Origin: an uncultured Ruminococcus sp.
GTDB lineage: Bacteria > Bacillota_A > Clostridia > Oscillospirales > Ruminococcaceae
Direction: 5' to 3'
Assembly (NCBI GenBank): GCA_900315975.1
Contig: ONBA01000022.1
Coordinates: 1-64,000, forward strand
Length of the DNA stretch: 64,000 nucleotides
Below are positions 15,625 to 26,942 of this stretch, piece by piece. The notes under the pieces were generated by a model. It made no database searches and had not been told where the DNA came from. It was given only the letters and a program-made list of their open reading frames with translations. The position numbers were made by a program, and so were the translations under genes. Numbering within the stretch: position 1 is the first letter of the stretch; each line of letters opens with the position of its first letter.

Positions 15625-17433
15625 ATGGACGCTCAGACGATATTACAGCAAGCGACAGAAAGCACGAACGGCGTAGTTTTCGGTGTATGGTTTTTGATCG
15701 GCGCTGCCCTCGTATTCTTTATGCAGGCAGGCTTCGCGATGGTAGAGACAGGTTTTACCCGCGCAAAGAATGCAGGCAATATCATAATGAAAAATTTAAT
15801 GGACTTCTGTATAGGTACAGTAGTTTTCATTGTTATCGGCTTCGGACTTCTCTTCGGTGAAGACCTTGTCGGTATAATAGGTCAGCCCGGATTTGACATC
15901 TTCACTTCCTACGGCTCATTCGACTGGTCAAACTTCGTATTCAACCTTGTATTCTGTGCAACTACAGCTACCATAGTTTCAGGTGCTATGGCTGAAAGAA
16001 CAAAGTTCCTTTCATACTGTGTATACTCAGCTATCATAAGCGCAGTTGTATACCCCATTGAAGCACACTGGGGCTGGGGCGGCGGCTGGCTCAGCAAGTG
16101 GGGATTCCACGATTTCGCAGGTTCAGCACATATCCACATGGTCGGCGGTATCGCAGCTCTCGTAGGTGCAGCTATCCTCGGACCCAGAATAGGCAAATTC
16201 ACAAAGGCTAAGGACGGCAGCGTAAAGGTAAACGCTATCCCCGGTCATAACCTCACTATCGGCGCACTCGGCGTATTTATTCTCTGGTTCGGCTGGTACG
16301 GTTTCAACGGAGCTGCTTGTACATCTATCGACCAGCTCGGCTCGGTATTCCTCACTACAACAGTTGCTCCCGCTATCGCAACAGTTACCTGCATGATATT
16401 CACATGGATAAAGTACGGCAAGCCCGATGTTTCCATGTGTCTCAACGCTTCACTCGCAGGTCTCGTAGGCATCACAGCTCCCTGTGACGTAACAGACGCA
16501 CTCGGTTCAACTATCGTAGGTATCGTATCCGGACTTCTCGTATGCTTCGGTGTATGGTTCCTCGACTACGTTCTCCACATCGACGACCCTGTAGGTGCAG
16601 TAGCAGTCCACATGATGAATGGTATCTGGGGCACGATCGCTGTAGGACTTCTTGCAAACCCTGATGTTCCCGGCTATTCACTCGTTGACGAGAACGGCAA
16701 CCAGCTCGCAGGTCTCTTCTACGGCGGCGGCTTCGGACTCCTCGGCAGACAGCTCACAGGCTTCGCAGCTATCGCAGTATTTACAGCAATTTCAATGGTA
16801 GCTGTATTCTTCCTTATTAAAAAGACTATCGGTCTCCGCGCTTCCGAGCAGGAAGAGATCATCGGTCTCGATGTTACAGAGCACGGACTCATCTCCTCTT
16901 ATGCTGATTTCGCTCCCGCAATGAACGATGCTTCAGTATTCGGATACACAAAGGACGACGCAAAGAGCGTTAAGAAGGTCGGAACTCCCGAAGCACCGGC
17001 GGTTCCTGTCGATGAGGCTGTAGAGGTTAAGAACTACTCTGTTCCCTCACCGGACGGCAGACCAAAAATGACCAATATAGTCGTTATCTTCAAGCAGCAG
17101 AAGCTTCAGGACTTCATTCAGGCAATGGAGTCTATAGATGTAAAAGGCATAACAGTAACAAACGTTATAGGCTGCGGAATGCAGAACGGTCAGCGTAACT
17201 ACTACCGCGGCACGACAGTAGAAATGAACCTTCTTCCTAAGGTAAAGGCAGAGATAGCAGTATGTGCCGTACCTGTCGAAAAGGTCATTGCAGCAGCAAA
17301 ATCCGCTCTCTATACCGGAAACTACGGTGACGGTAAAATGTTCATCTACGGCATTGAAAACGTCATAAAGATACGAACCGGTGAAGAGGGATACAATGCC
17401 CTTCATGATTCGGAAGAATGGGAAAAATCATAA
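15625..17433 (+). CDS. amt: Ammonium transporter fused to a PII signal protein
   Basis: 602 residues. Residues 1 to about 410 are an Amt/Rh channel with multiple membrane segments, the AHWGWGGGWLSKWGFHDFAG region, and the twin pore histidines in HIHMVGG and VHMMNG. A linker (about 410-480) leads to a C-terminal PII (GlnB/GlnK) domain: TNIVVIFKQQKLQDFIQAM, T-loop with GCGMQNGQRNYYRG, and nucleotide-binding TGNYGDGKMFIYG and IRTGEEG. PII normally plugs the Amt pore when ammonium is plentiful, so here the gate is covalently attached. The T-loop tyrosine is kept. AAGGAGGAG precedes the ATG. First gene of the plus-strand nitrogen set. Confidence 0.96.
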   Translation: MDAQTILQQATESTNGVVFGVWFLIGAALVFFMQAGFAMVETGFTRAKNAGNIIMKNLMDFCIGTVVFIVIGFGLLFGEDLVGIIGQPGFDIFTSYGSFDWSNFVFNLVFCATTATIVSGAMAERTKFLSYCVYSAIISAVVYPIEAHWGWGGGWLSKWGFHDFAGSAHIHMVGGIAALVGAAILGPRIGKFTKAKDGSVKVNAIPGHNLTIGALGVFILWFGWYGFNGAACTSIDQLGSVFLTTTVAPAIATVTCMIFTWIKYGKPDVSMCLNASLAGLVGITAPCDVTDALGSTIVGIVSGLLVCFGVWFLDYVLHIDDPVGAVAVHMMNGIWGTIAVGLLANPDVPGYSLVDENGNQLAGLFYGGGFGLLGRQLTGFAAIAVFTAISMVAVFFLIKKTIGLRASEQEEIIGLDVTEHGLISSYADFAPAMNDASVFGYTKDDAKSVKKVGTPEAPAVPVDEAVEVKNYSVPSPDGRPKMTNIVVIFKQQKLQDFIQAMESIDVKGITVTNVIGCGMQNGQRNYYRGTTVEMNLLPKVKAEIAVCAVPVEKVIAAAKSALYTGNYGDGKMFIYGIENVIKIRTGEEGYNALHDSEEWEKS

Positions 17434-17441
17434 GGTGACAG

Positions 17442-17502
17442 AGGCACTGCGGACGTAAAAAACAATGCATATTGATAAATTCTCCAAATGTCCGCAGTGT
17501 CT
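17442..17502 (+). promoter_or_regulatory. Inverted repeat between amt and pyrG
   Basis: CACTGCGGAC (17445-17454) pairs with GTCCGCAGTG (17490-17499), extendable by three pairs, with a 35-nt AT-rich loop. No T-run follows, so terminator, processing site or leader structure are all possible. Confidence 0.5.
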
Positions 17503-17511
17503 TTCACATAA

Positions 17512-19137
<1,626 letters not shown>

Positions 19138-19139
19138 TT

Positions 19140-21227
19140 ATGGAAAAGGTAACAGAATATTTCGGCTCAATGGTATTTGACGACAGAATAATGAAAGCAA
19201 CACTTTCTGAAAAGGTTTACAAGTCTCTGAAGCGCACTATCGACAGAGGAACTCCGCTCGATATTTCAGTCGCTAACGCTGTAGCCGCCGCAATGAAAGA
19301 CTGGGCGATAGAACTTGGTGCAACCCACTACACTCACTGGTTCCAGCCAATGACAGGTGTTACCGCCGAGAAGCATGACAGCTTTATCTCCCCTGCCCCT
19401 GACGGCAGAGTTATCATGGAATTCTCAGGCAAGGAGCTTGTAAAGGGTGAGCCTGACGCTTCCTCATTCCCGTCAGGCGGACTTCGTGCAACATTTGAAG
19501 CTCGCGGCTACACTGCATGGGACCCCACTTCATACGCTTTCGTCAAGGACGGTACACTTTATATCCCGACAGCTTTCTGTTCATACACAGGTGAAGCACT
19601 TGATAAGAAAGTACCGCTTCTCCGCTCTATGGAGGCTATCAACAAGCAGGCACTGCGTATCTTAAAGCTTTTCGGAAACACAAGCGTAAAGAGCGTAAAG
19701 ACCTCCGTCGGACCCGAGCAGGAGTACTTCCTCGTTGACCGTGATATGTGGAAGAAGCGTAAAGACCTTATCATGACCGGCCGCACTCTTTTCGGTGCAA
19801 TGCCGCCCAAGGGTCAGGAAATGGACGACCACTATTTCGGCTCTATCAAGCCAAGAGTTGCAGAGTATATGGCTGACCTCGACCACGAATTATGGAAACT
19901 CGGTATACTCGCTAAAACAAAGCACAACGAAGTTGCACCCGCTCAGCATGAACTTGCTCCTATCTACGATACAACAAATATCGCCGCCGACCACAACCAG
20001 CTTACCATGGAGGTAATGCAGAAAGTTGCACAGCGTCATAACCTCGTTTGCCTGCTGCATGAAAAGCCGTTTGCAGGAGTAAATGGTTCAGGCAAGCACA
20101 ATAACTGGTCTATCTCCACAGACCAGGGTGAAAATCTTCTCTCGCCCGGTGAAACTCCGGCTGAAAATGCACAGTTTCTGCTCTTCCTTGCGGCAGTCAT
20201 CAAAGCTGTTGACGATTATCAGGACCTTCTGAGACTGTCCGTAGCTACCGCAGGCAACGACCACCGTCTCGGTGCAAATGAAGCTCCGCCTGCCGTTATC
20301 TCTATATTCCTCGGCGACGAACTTACAGCAGTCCTCGATGCTATCGAGACTGACACCCCATACGGCGGCACTGCAAAGGAAAAAATGAAACTCGGAGTTG
20401 ACGTGCTGCCACAGTTCAGCAAGGACTCTACCGACCGTAACCGTACATCTCCGTTTGCATTCACAGGCAACAAGTTTGAGTTCCGTATGCTCGGCTCGTC
20501 GAACAGTATCTCCTGCGCAAATATCCACCTCAATGCGGCAGTTGCGGAGGTACTTAAACAGTTTGCAGACGAACTTGAAAAGTCGGACGATTTCAATACT
20601 TCTCTCCATGAACTCATCAAGCGCACTATAAAACAGCATAAACGCATCATCTTCAACGGCAACGGCTACGACGATGCATGGTTAGCAGAGGCTGAAAAGC
20701 GCGGACTTATGAACCTTAAGACAACCGCTGACGCAATGCCCCACATCTGCGACAGGAAAAACGTTGAAATGCTCACTTCACACGGTATCTTCACTGAGGC
20801 AGAGATATTCTCGCGCCGCGACATCATGCTCGAAAACTACATAAAGACTGTCAACATCGAAGCTGTCACAATGATAGACATGGCTCGCAAGGAAATAATT
20901 CCGGCGGTTGCAAGATTTGCATCTGATACAGCAAGTGCAGTCGCGGTTAAAAAGAGTGTTTCGGAAGCTGCCTGCAAGTACGAAACAAGGCTTGTTTCCG
21001 AGCTTTCAGAGCTTATAGACGAAATGGACACTGCAACTGCCGAGGTTGAAAAAGCAGTAGCAGAGCTGAAAAATATCAGTGAGATAGTTCCGGCATCCGA
21101 GTTTATACGCGACACTATCCTCCCTGCAATGGATAAACTCCGCAATGCCGCTGACAAGGCTGAAACCATGACTGCCGAGGACTACTACCCCTTCCCGACA
21201 TATGACAAGCTTCTTTTCGGAGTGTGA
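19140..21227 (+). CDS. glnN: Glutamine synthetase type III
   Basis: 695 residues, the typical length of type III enzymes, which form large double-ring complexes and condense glutamate with ammonia using ATP. Family motifs: [13 protein letters not shown] and EKHDSF near the start, [29 protein letters not shown] (metal), [23 protein letters not shown], and [16 protein letters not shown]. All metal and substrate motifs look intact, so this is the main glutamine synthetase of the region, unlike the divergent type I-like copy. The start lies 2 nt after pyrG with AGGAG upstream, so pyrG and glnN are co-translated. Confidence 0.96.
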   Translation: MEKVTEYFGSMVFDDRIMKATLSEKVYKSLKRTIDRGTPLDISVANAVAAAMKDWAIELGATHYTHWFQPMTGVTAEKHDSFISPAPDGRVIMEFSGKELVKGEPDASSFPSGGLRATFEARGYTAWDPTSYAFVKDGTLYIPTAFCSYTGEALDKKVPLLRSMEAINKQALRILKLFGNTSVKSVKTSVGPEQEYFLVDRDMWKKRKDLIMTGRTLFGAMPPKGQEMDDHYFGSIKPRVAEYMADLDHELWKLGILAKTKHNEVAPAQHELAPIYDTTNIAADHNQLTMEVMQKVAQRHNLVCLLHEKPFAGVNGSGKHNNWSISTDQGENLLSPGETPAENAQFLLFLAAVIKAVDDYQDLLRLSVATAGNDHRLGANEAPPAVISIFLGDELTAVLDAIETDTPYGGTAKEKMKLGVDVLPQFSKDSTDRNRTSPFAFTGNKFEFRMLGSSNSISCANIHLNAAVAEVLKQFADELEKSDDFNTSLHELIKRTIKQHKRIIFNGNGYDDAWLAEAEKRGLMNLKTTADAMPHICDRKNVEMLTSHGIFTEAEIFSRRDIMLENYIKTVNIEAVTMIDMARKEIIPAVARFASDTASAVAVKKSVSEAACKYETRLVSELSELIDEMDTATAEVEKAVAELKNISEIVPASEFIRDTILPAMDKLRNAADKAETMTAEDYYPFPTYDKLLFGV

Positions 21228-21231
21228 GACT

Positions 21232-22068
21232 ATGAGATTCACCAAAATGCAAGGCTGCGGCAATGACTATATATACGTCAACTGTTTTGAGGAGAGCATA
21301 AGCTCTCCCGGACAGGTCGCAAAAGCTGTCAGCAACAGACATTTCGGCATCGGCTCAGACGGTCTTGTGCTGATACTTCCGAGTGATATCGCTGACTGCC
21401 GTATGCGTATGTTCAACTCTGACGGAAGCGAATCGGAAATGTGCGGAAACGCTGTACGCTGTGTTGCAAAGTATGTATACGACCGCAATATCGTTCACAA
21501 GCGTAAGCTGTCAGTAGAAACTCTCGCAGGTACAAAGCACATAACTATCCAAACCGATGAAAATGATATTGCCCGGACCATGACCGTTGATATGGGTGCA
21601 CCCATAATCGAAGCCGCTGAGATACCCGTAACAGCGGAAAAGTCACCTGTCACAGACCTGAAACTTTCAGCTTACGGCAGGGAATTCACGTTTACCTGCG
21701 TATCTATGGGTAATCCGCACGCCGTAACATTCATCAGCGAAGACGTCAGCAGATTCAATGTAGAGCGTTACGGAAAAGAATTCGAGGTCGATGAACACTT
21801 CCCACGCAAATCCAATATAGAATTCGCGGAAGTGCTTTCCCCTGTCCACCTGAAAATGCGTGTGTGGGAGCGAGGTGCAGGCGAGACTCTCGCCTGCGGT
21901 ACGGGTACGTGTGCAACAGTTGCGGCGGCTTACCTCAACGGCATTTGTCCGCGCGGACCTGTACGTGTAGAGCTTCTCGGCGGAGAACTTATCATAGACT
22001 GGAAAGAAAGCGACGGTCATATATACATGACAGGTCCGGCAGAATTTGTATTTGACGGAGAAATATAA
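21232..22068 (+). CDS. dapF: Diaminopimelate epimerase
   Basis: 278 residues; converts LL- to meso-diaminopimelate for lysine and peptidoglycan. The two catalytic cysteines are visible in MCGNAVRCVAKY (about residue 73) and ACGTGTCATV (about 220). Also MQGCGNDYIY at the start and SMGNPHAVTF. Start at 21232 (MRFTKMQ) is chosen over 21202 because the latter lies inside glnN; the GGAGTG at the end of glnN acts as ribosome site, leaving a gap of 4 nt. Confidence 0.95.
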   Translation: MRFTKMQGCGNDYIYVNCFEESISSPGQVAKAVSNRHFGIGSDGLVLILPSDIADCRMRMFNSDGSESEMCGNAVRCVAKYVYDRNIVHKRKLSVETLAGTKHITIQTDENDIARTMTVDMGAPIIEAAEIPVTAEKSPVTDLKLSAYGREFTFTCVSMGNPHAVTFISEDVSRFNVERYGKEFEVDEHFPRKSNIEFAEVLSPVHLKMRVWERGAGETLACGTGTCATVAAAYLNGICPRGPVRVELLGGELIIDWKESDGHIYMTGPAEFVFDGEI

Positions 22069-22079
22069 CGGAGGACACT

Positions 22080-23282
22080 ATGGCTAAATTTAACGATAAT
22101 TTTCTCAACCTGAAAGACAGCTACCTTTTCAGTGAGGTTGCAAAGAGAGTAAACACGTTCAAGGAGAAGAACCCCGAAAAGTCGGTAATTCGTCTTGGCA
22201 TAGGCGATGTCACTCTCCCACTCGGCAGGACAGTTGTTGAGGCTATGCGCTCAGCGGCTGAGGAAATGGGAAACGCTGAAACATTCCGCGGATACGGTCC
22301 TGAACAGGGTTATGACTTTCTCAGGGCGGCAATTGCAGGACATTACAGTAAATACGGTGTTGAACTCGACGCTGACGAGATATTCGTTTCAGACGGCGCA
22401 AAGTCCGACACAGGTAATATAACAGACCTTTTCAGCAAGGATAACATTGTCCTTATCCCCGACCCTGTCTATCCGGTATATGTGGACACCAATACCATGA
22501 ACGGCAGAAATATCGTCTACATAAACGGAACTGCGGAAAACGATTTCCTGCCTATGCCCGACAGAAGTGTCCATGCTGACATCATTTATATATGCTCGCC
22601 AAACAATCCCACAGGAGCCTGCTACAACAGAACACAGCTTCGGGAGTGGGTGGACTATGCACTTGAAAATGATGCAGTTATCCTTTTTGATTCAGCCTAT
22701 GAAAGCTTTGTTTCAGACGAAAGCCTGCCGCATTCAATTTATGAGATAGAGGTGGCAAAGAAGTGTGCAGTCGAGTTCTGCTCACTGTCGAAAACAGCCG
22801 GCTTTACGGGTACACGATGCGGATACACTATCGTGCCGAAGTCTATCACATCTGTGACATCTGACGGCAGAACAATGAGTCTTAACAAGATGTGGAACCG
22901 TCGCCAGTGCACAAAATTCAACGGTGTACCCTACGTGATACAGCGTGCCGCAGAAGCAGTATTCACTGACGATGGAATTGCAGAAGCAAGGGCAATGACT
23001 GAATCATACATGGAAAATGCGCGTATCATCTCAGAAACTATGAAGGAGCTGAATATCCGCTTTACAGGCGGTATCAACTCCCCATACATATGGTTTGAGT
23101 GTCCCTTTGGAATGAACAGCTGGGACTTCTTCGACTTCATGCTTGAAAAAGCCGGAGTCGTGGGAACTCCGGGTGCAGGCTTCGGCAAAAACGGTAATAA
23201 CTGGTTCCGCCTGACAGCATTTAACAGCAAGGAAAATACAGCTGAAGCTATGAAAAGATTCCGTTCACTGCTAAAAGCATAA
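22080..23282 (+). CDS. dapL: LL-diaminopimelate aminotransferase
   Basis: 400 residues, a PLP enzyme that makes LL-diaminopimelate directly from tetrahydrodipicolinate using glutamate as amino donor. Starts MAKFNDNFLNLKDSYLFSEV, typical of DapL. The PLP lysine is in FCSLSKTAGFTGTRCGYT; other motifs are YICSPNNPTG and FDSAYESFV. It follows dapF by 11 nt with GGAGG before the ATG. Using the glutamate made by the upstream genes, it closes the plus-strand set by sending nitrogen to cell wall and lysine. Confidence 0.95.
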   Translation: MAKFNDNFLNLKDSYLFSEVAKRVNTFKEKNPEKSVIRLGIGDVTLPLGRTVVEAMRSAAEEMGNAETFRGYGPEQGYDFLRAAIAGHYSKYGVELDADEIFVSDGAKSDTGNITDLFSKDNIVLIPDPVYPVYVDTNTMNGRNIVYINGTAENDFLPMPDRSVHADIIYICSPNNPTGACYNRTQLREWVDYALENDAVILFDSAYESFVSDESLPHSIYEIEVAKKCAVEFCSLSKTAGFTGTRCGYTIVPKSITSVTSDGRTMSLNKMWNRRQCTKFNGVPYVIQRAAEAVFTDDGIAEARAMTESYMENARIISETMKELNIRFTGGINSPYIWFECPFGMNSWDFFDFMLEKAGVVGTPGAGFGKNGNNWFRLTAFNSKENTAEAMKRFRSLLKA

Positions 23283-23294
23283 TGATTGACCATG

Positions 23295-23381
23295 ATGTGC
23301 AAAATGTGCATTTTTGGTGTGAGGTTTCAAACTTTCTTAGGCTCGTGAAAAGGTCACACCAGTTTTGCACATTTTGCACAT
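23295..23381. terminator. Large inverted repeat between convergent genes
   Basis: ATGTGCAAAATGTGCA (23295-23310) is perfectly complementary to TGCACATTTTGCACAT (23366-23381). Inside lies a second pair, GGTGTGA (23316-23322) with TCACACC (23354-23360). Each outer arm also contains TGCAAAATGTGCA, itself a near repeat. It separates dapL from the convergent nucleotidyltransferase gene and may terminate both transcripts. Confidence 0.6.
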
Positions 23382-23434
23382 AATAAAAAGCGTTCACAGC
23401 TTTAAAGCCGTAAACGCCATACTACAGTCATTAA

Positions 23435-24547
23435 CTATTTTTTGAGCAATCGCTTAAATTCCCCAAACAGTTTTTTTCTCTTCACGAAAATCCCCTTGAA
23501 AATACGGTATATCCACAGCACCGGAATCAGCCACTTATGCTCATAGAAAAACGGATACCATGCCTGTATCTTATTCATAGGAATGAAGAATCGCATGAAA
23601 ATATACCTGAATTTTGAACCGCCTGCGTCTCTCTGCAATTTATTGTTTACCATGTTGATTTCATTTCCATAGGTACCGGACACAACATAATAGTCGAGCA
23701 GCTTTTTTTCTTCAGGAGTAAGCGGCTTGAATGTGAAAACCTTCATAGCAAGTTCGCGGTTATTGCGTTCATAATCAACAATATCAAGCTTTTCCAGTTC
23801 ATCACCGATATAGTTCCAGTCAAGGGAATTGCCGAATTTTCGCAGATAAATATACGTATCGACGAGTGAACGAACTCCGGTACCGCCAAGTGCAAAATGC
23901 TTATATTCGTGAGAAATGATGTAAATATAGTAATCCTCGTCAGTAAAATGATAGCCGAACTCGTTATTCTCGTCCTTAATGAGCTTGTCTTTCACATTCT
24001 CATAGTACTCATGAAATCTGCCGATATTTGCAACATGAAAAAGCTCATTATGCATTTCAAAGTTGCATACAGGCTGTTTGAAATAAGCATCGTCATTACA
24101 TACTCCGAAGTGTTCACAGGTAAACCCCATATCAATCATAATGTCCTTTATCCGAGCACGGAAACTGCCGTCATAAAGGATATCATTATCTGACATCTGC
24201 CTCATACCGAGTTTTGGATACCAGTCCTTTAACAGCGAGCCTTTAAGGGGCATATACCATATACGCTCAGATTCAAGACGTTTAAGTATCCTGGAGCGTT
24301 CCGCATCAAGGAGGATATTCTTACGGATAGACTTTTCCTTAGCCTGAGTGAAATTATTATCCTTAACCCCTGCGGATTCGAGAGCATAAGCAGTGCACGC
24401 GGTCAGGATATGATTCTGGCAGACCTCAAAAAGTGCCGGAAGGTCAAGGTTATCTATACGCTCCTGCTTTGGAGTTTTTCCGTTTATAGCGCAGGCTGTC
24501 AGATAAATCATATCCGAAGCGTTTTTTCTGTACTCAGCTTTTTCCAT
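23435..24547 (-). CDS. Nucleotidyltransferase-fold protein (NTP_transf_5-like)
   Basis: 370 residues. The nucleotidyltransferase core is marked by YMPLKGSLLKDWYP (the GS motif, about residue 100) followed by MRQMSDNDILYD (the D-x-D metal pair), then a helical part with ISHEYKHFALGG. This family accompanies lasso-peptide and related natural-product clusters; its substrate is unknown. Start at ATG 24547 with GGAG eight nucleotides before; the first codons overlap the ABC gene by 14 nt. Last gene of a five-gene cassette. The C-terminus is basic (FVKRKKLFGEFKRLLKK) after an aromatic stretch, perhaps membrane-associated. Confidence 0.75.
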   Translation of the reverse strand: MEKAEYRKNASDMIYLTACAINGKTPKQERIDNLDLPALFEVCQNHILTACTAYALESAGVKDNNFTQAKEKSIRKNILLDAERSRILKRLESERIWYMPLKGSLLKDWYPKLGMRQMSDNDILYDGSFRARIKDIMIDMGFTCEHFGVCNDDAYFKQPVCNFEMHNELFHVANIGRFHEYYENVKDKLIKDENNEFGYHFTDEDYYIYIISHEYKHFALGGTGVRSLVDTYIYLRKFGNSLDWNYIGDELEKLDIVDYERNNRELAMKVFTFKPLTPEEKKLLDYYVVSGTYGNEINMVNNKLQRDAGGSKFRYIFMRFFIPMNKIQAWYPFFYEHKWLIPVLWIYRIFKGIFVKRKKLFGEFKRLLKK

Positions 24548-26255
24548 TTTCAATCACTCCGTTTTCGGTAAATTGCAGTATCCTGTCGCAGATATCGAGG
24601 GCGGCAGGACGATGAGTAACTATCACTACAGTTTTGTCGGTCATATTTTTAAGATTTTCAAGCACCTTTCTCTCAGTAGCTTCATCAAGAGCACTTGTAG
24701 CCTCGTCAAGAAGCAGTATCGGGCACTCAGAGAACACAGCTCTCGCAATAGCGATACGCTGCATCTGACCCTCAGAAAGACCGGTACCGCGCTCACCGAG
24801 AATGGTATCGGCACCGTCGTCAAGTTCATTAACAAACTCGTCTGCGCACGCTATTCTGAGGGAATTCCGGATACGTTCATCGTCGGCGATACTGCTCTTA
24901 TCCGCGAAGCAGACAATCTCTCTTATAGTTCCTGACATAAGCTGATTGCCCTGCGGAACATAAGCAAAAAGGCGGTGAAACTTAGCAGAAAGCTCCTCTG
25001 TATTTCCCGACATATCGGAAACAAAGCGTCTTCCGGAATCGAGCTTGTAAATGCACATCAGAAGCTTCAGCACTGTAGACTTTCCGCATCCGCTGTGACC
25101 GGTGAATGCAACATATTGTCCCCTTCCTATTTCGACGCTGATATTTTTCAGCACTTCCGGCATAGCGTCCTTACTGAGTCTGCGAACGCTGTCACCGGAT
25201 GGATAATACGCAAAGCAGGCATTTTCAAGACCCATAGACCTGAAATCGTTACGATAGAATTCAAGGGTACTGTCAATATCCATAGGCTGAATATCTGAGT
25301 CATTCTCGAAATCTTCAATTTCCATAAGACGTTCTGCACTTGCAGTCATAGCATAATACTTAGGCAGATATCCGGTAATATTCGCAAACGGCGCCTGTAT
25401 CTGAGAGATAAGCTGAGTTATAGCAGTAAGAGTACCGTAGCTTATCGCACCGGTGAGAATACCGTAACCGCAGTAAATAACTCCGCCAACATACATTCCC
25501 TGCATACCCGCCTGAAAGCCTATATTGCAGAAGTTCGAGAAGCGTACACGTCTCATGCGCGACTTTTTATGTCCCGACATTTTTTCAACAGCTTCACGTT
25601 CAGTCTGTTCTTCCGCAGCAAACGAGCGTATCATCATAAGACTGCCGAGACGTTCCTGAAGGAATACGCGGAGTTTTCCGTCACTTTCCTGAATATTCTT
25701 GTGCATCTTTTTCAGCACCTTGCGGAAGCCGTAAGTTGTGAAAAACAGGACCACCCCGACCGGCAGCAGAACAAGTGCAAAGCGGTAATCAAGGAAAATC
25801 ATCATCACGATAGCACTTATCATTTTCACGACCATTCCGGCAAGTCCGGGGAGTATTTCAACGCTGTTCTGCGCAACCACCACCGTATCATTGGTGAGGC
25901 GGTTCAGCCACTCTCCGGAGTGTACAGCATTGACAGTACCGAAATCTTTTCTGAGGATATTGTCGAGAAGTCGCTGTTTGAAAATGTTCTCAAACGATGC
26001 ACGCGAAAGTTCTTCCAGCCAGCGTATCACTGCTCTCAGAGCTATCTGAGCAAGCACAAGCAGGAGTATCAGAAGCACATAAATCCAGAAGTCATTTTTG
26101 TTGCCTTCGGCAGCGTTGTCAACGATATTGCGAAGAAGAAGCGCGTAAAAAACGCCGCTCGCACCATTAAGAGCCTGAACTATAATGAGCCATAGTACGT
26201 TCCACTTTTTTCTGCCGGTGACCGAATAAAGCCATTTTACAGCATTATTCTTCAT
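24534..26255 (-). CDS. ABC exporter, fused membrane and ATPase domains
   Basis: 573 residues. The first 300 form a six-helix exporter domain (WLIIVQALNGASGVFYALLL and later segments), and the rest an ATPase domain with Walker A GHSGCGKSTVLKLL, signature LSEGQMQRIAIARA (E for the usual G), Walker B PILLLDEATSALDE and a switch histidine in VVIVTHRPAAL. No N-terminal peptidase domain, so any leader cleavage would need another enzyme such as the adjacent S24/S26-like protein, with which it overlaps by 4 nt. Likely exports the product of the cassette. Confidence 0.85.
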   Translation of the reverse strand: MKNNAVKWLYSVTGRKKWNVLWLIIVQALNGASGVFYALLLRNIVDNAAEGNKNDFWIYVLLILLLVLAQIALRAVIRWLEELSRASFENIFKQRLLDNILRKDFGTVNAVHSGEWLNRLTNDTVVVAQNSVEILPGLAGMVVKMISAIVMMIFLDYRFALVLLPVGVVLFFTTYGFRKVLKKMHKNIQESDGKLRVFLQERLGSLMMIRSFAAEEQTEREAVEKMSGHKKSRMRRVRFSNFCNIGFQAGMQGMYVGGVIYCGYGILTGAISYGTLTAITQLISQIQAPFANITGYLPKYYAMTASAERLMEIEDFENDSDIQPMDIDSTLEFYRNDFRSMGLENACFAYYPSGDSVRRLSKDAMPEVLKNISVEIGRGQYVAFTGHSGCGKSTVLKLLMCIYKLDSGRRFVSDMSGNTEELSAKFHRLFAYVPQGNQLMSGTIREIVCFADKSSIADDERIRNSLRIACADEFVNELDDGADTILGERGTGLSEGQMQRIAIARAVFSECPILLLDEATSALDEATERKVLENLKNMTDKTVVIVTHRPAALDICDRILQFTENGVIENGKS

Positions 26256-26677
26256 CGTTTTATCAGCCTTTTCATTTTATCACGAACATAAAACAACGGG
26301 CGTTTGATAAACACAAGATCCACCCATAAATGAACATAAAACAAGTATAGTTTTTCATCAACGGAATGCCATTTGCCCTTATGACAAAACTCAGTCACAA
26401 TCCCCCTGATCTGCTTAGGCTCAACATATTCATATTGCCAGCAATTATCTCCGATGATGATATATTTTCCGTTTTCAAACCGAACCACACGATGAATAAC
26501 ACCTTGCATATTTGGTCGAACATACATTACAAGGTCATATCGCTCAGGTTTTTTTGTAATTTTTTTAATAAGCACCGCGTCACGTCCGCCATAAATCATA
26601 GGACGCATACTTATGCCGCTCGGTACACTAAGATAACTGCCATGTCGTTCAAGCTGCTCAAGCTGTACCTTACCCAT
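26252..26677 (-). CDS. S24/S26-family (signal-peptidase-like) peptidase
   Basis: 141 residues. The fold is marked by VPSGISMRPMI, containing the serine in the S-M-x-P context, RYDLVMYV, then GVIHRVVRFENGKYIIIGDN. The position usually held by the general-base lysine carries histidine (VIHRVV), as in the Ser/His signal-peptidase subgroup. A C-terminal stretch with aromatic and basic residues (LYLFYVHLWVDLVFI) may touch the membrane. Stop and start overlap with the PqqD-like gene as TAATG. It could trim a peptide precursor exported by the neighbouring ABC protein. Confidence 0.75.
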   Translation of the reverse strand: MGKVQLEQLERHGSYLSVPSGISMRPMIYGGRDAVLIKKITKKPERYDLVMYVRPNMQGVIHRVVRFENGKYIIIGDNCWQYEYVEPKQIRGIVTEFCHKGKWHSVDEKLYLFYVHLWVDLVFIKRPLFYVRDKMKRLIKR

Positions 26678-26937
26678 TAGTCGTCTATCGCCCCGATATT
26701 TCTGAGCTGTTCGATTATCTTCTTTACGTCGCGCTCCATAGCTTCTTTCGGACCGTCGTACTTCTTCTGCATTTTTTCAACTATCTCAGCCACAGTAGTA
26801 TCCTTTTCGAGACACTCAATAATAAAACCGGCAGTCTCATTACTGCGGACAAGTCCTGAAAACTTAGTTGCACCAGTCGAAACGAGAAGTTTCTGTTCAC
26901 CGTCATCATGTGCTAAAAAGCCGCTGTTAATTTTCAT
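26677..26937 (-). CDS. PqqD-like peptide-binding chaperone
   Basis: 86 residues, the normal size of a free PqqD domain, the winged-helix unit that holds the leader of a ribosomal peptide for its modifying enzymes. Features: ETAGFIIECLEKDTTVAEIV (the usual 'N-x-x-A/G-x-x-I-W-x-x-L-D-G' position), then RDVKKIIEQLRNIGAI. It lies 5 nt downstream of the kinase-like gene. Its presence is the strongest hint that this cassette handles a peptide substrate, though no radical SAM or cyclase partner is seen. Confidence 0.8.
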   Translation of the reverse strand: MKINSGFLAHDDGEQKLLVSTGATKFSGLVRSNETAGFIIECLEKDTTVAEIVEKMQKKYDGPKEAMERDVKKIIEQLRNIGAIDD

Positions 26938-26942
26938 ATCAA

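Noticed and set aside
16245..16475. Minus-strand frames within the amt, gltB, pyrG, glnN and glgP genes
   Set aside because: They lie opposite strongly conserved coding sequence and have no motifs or ribosome sites.
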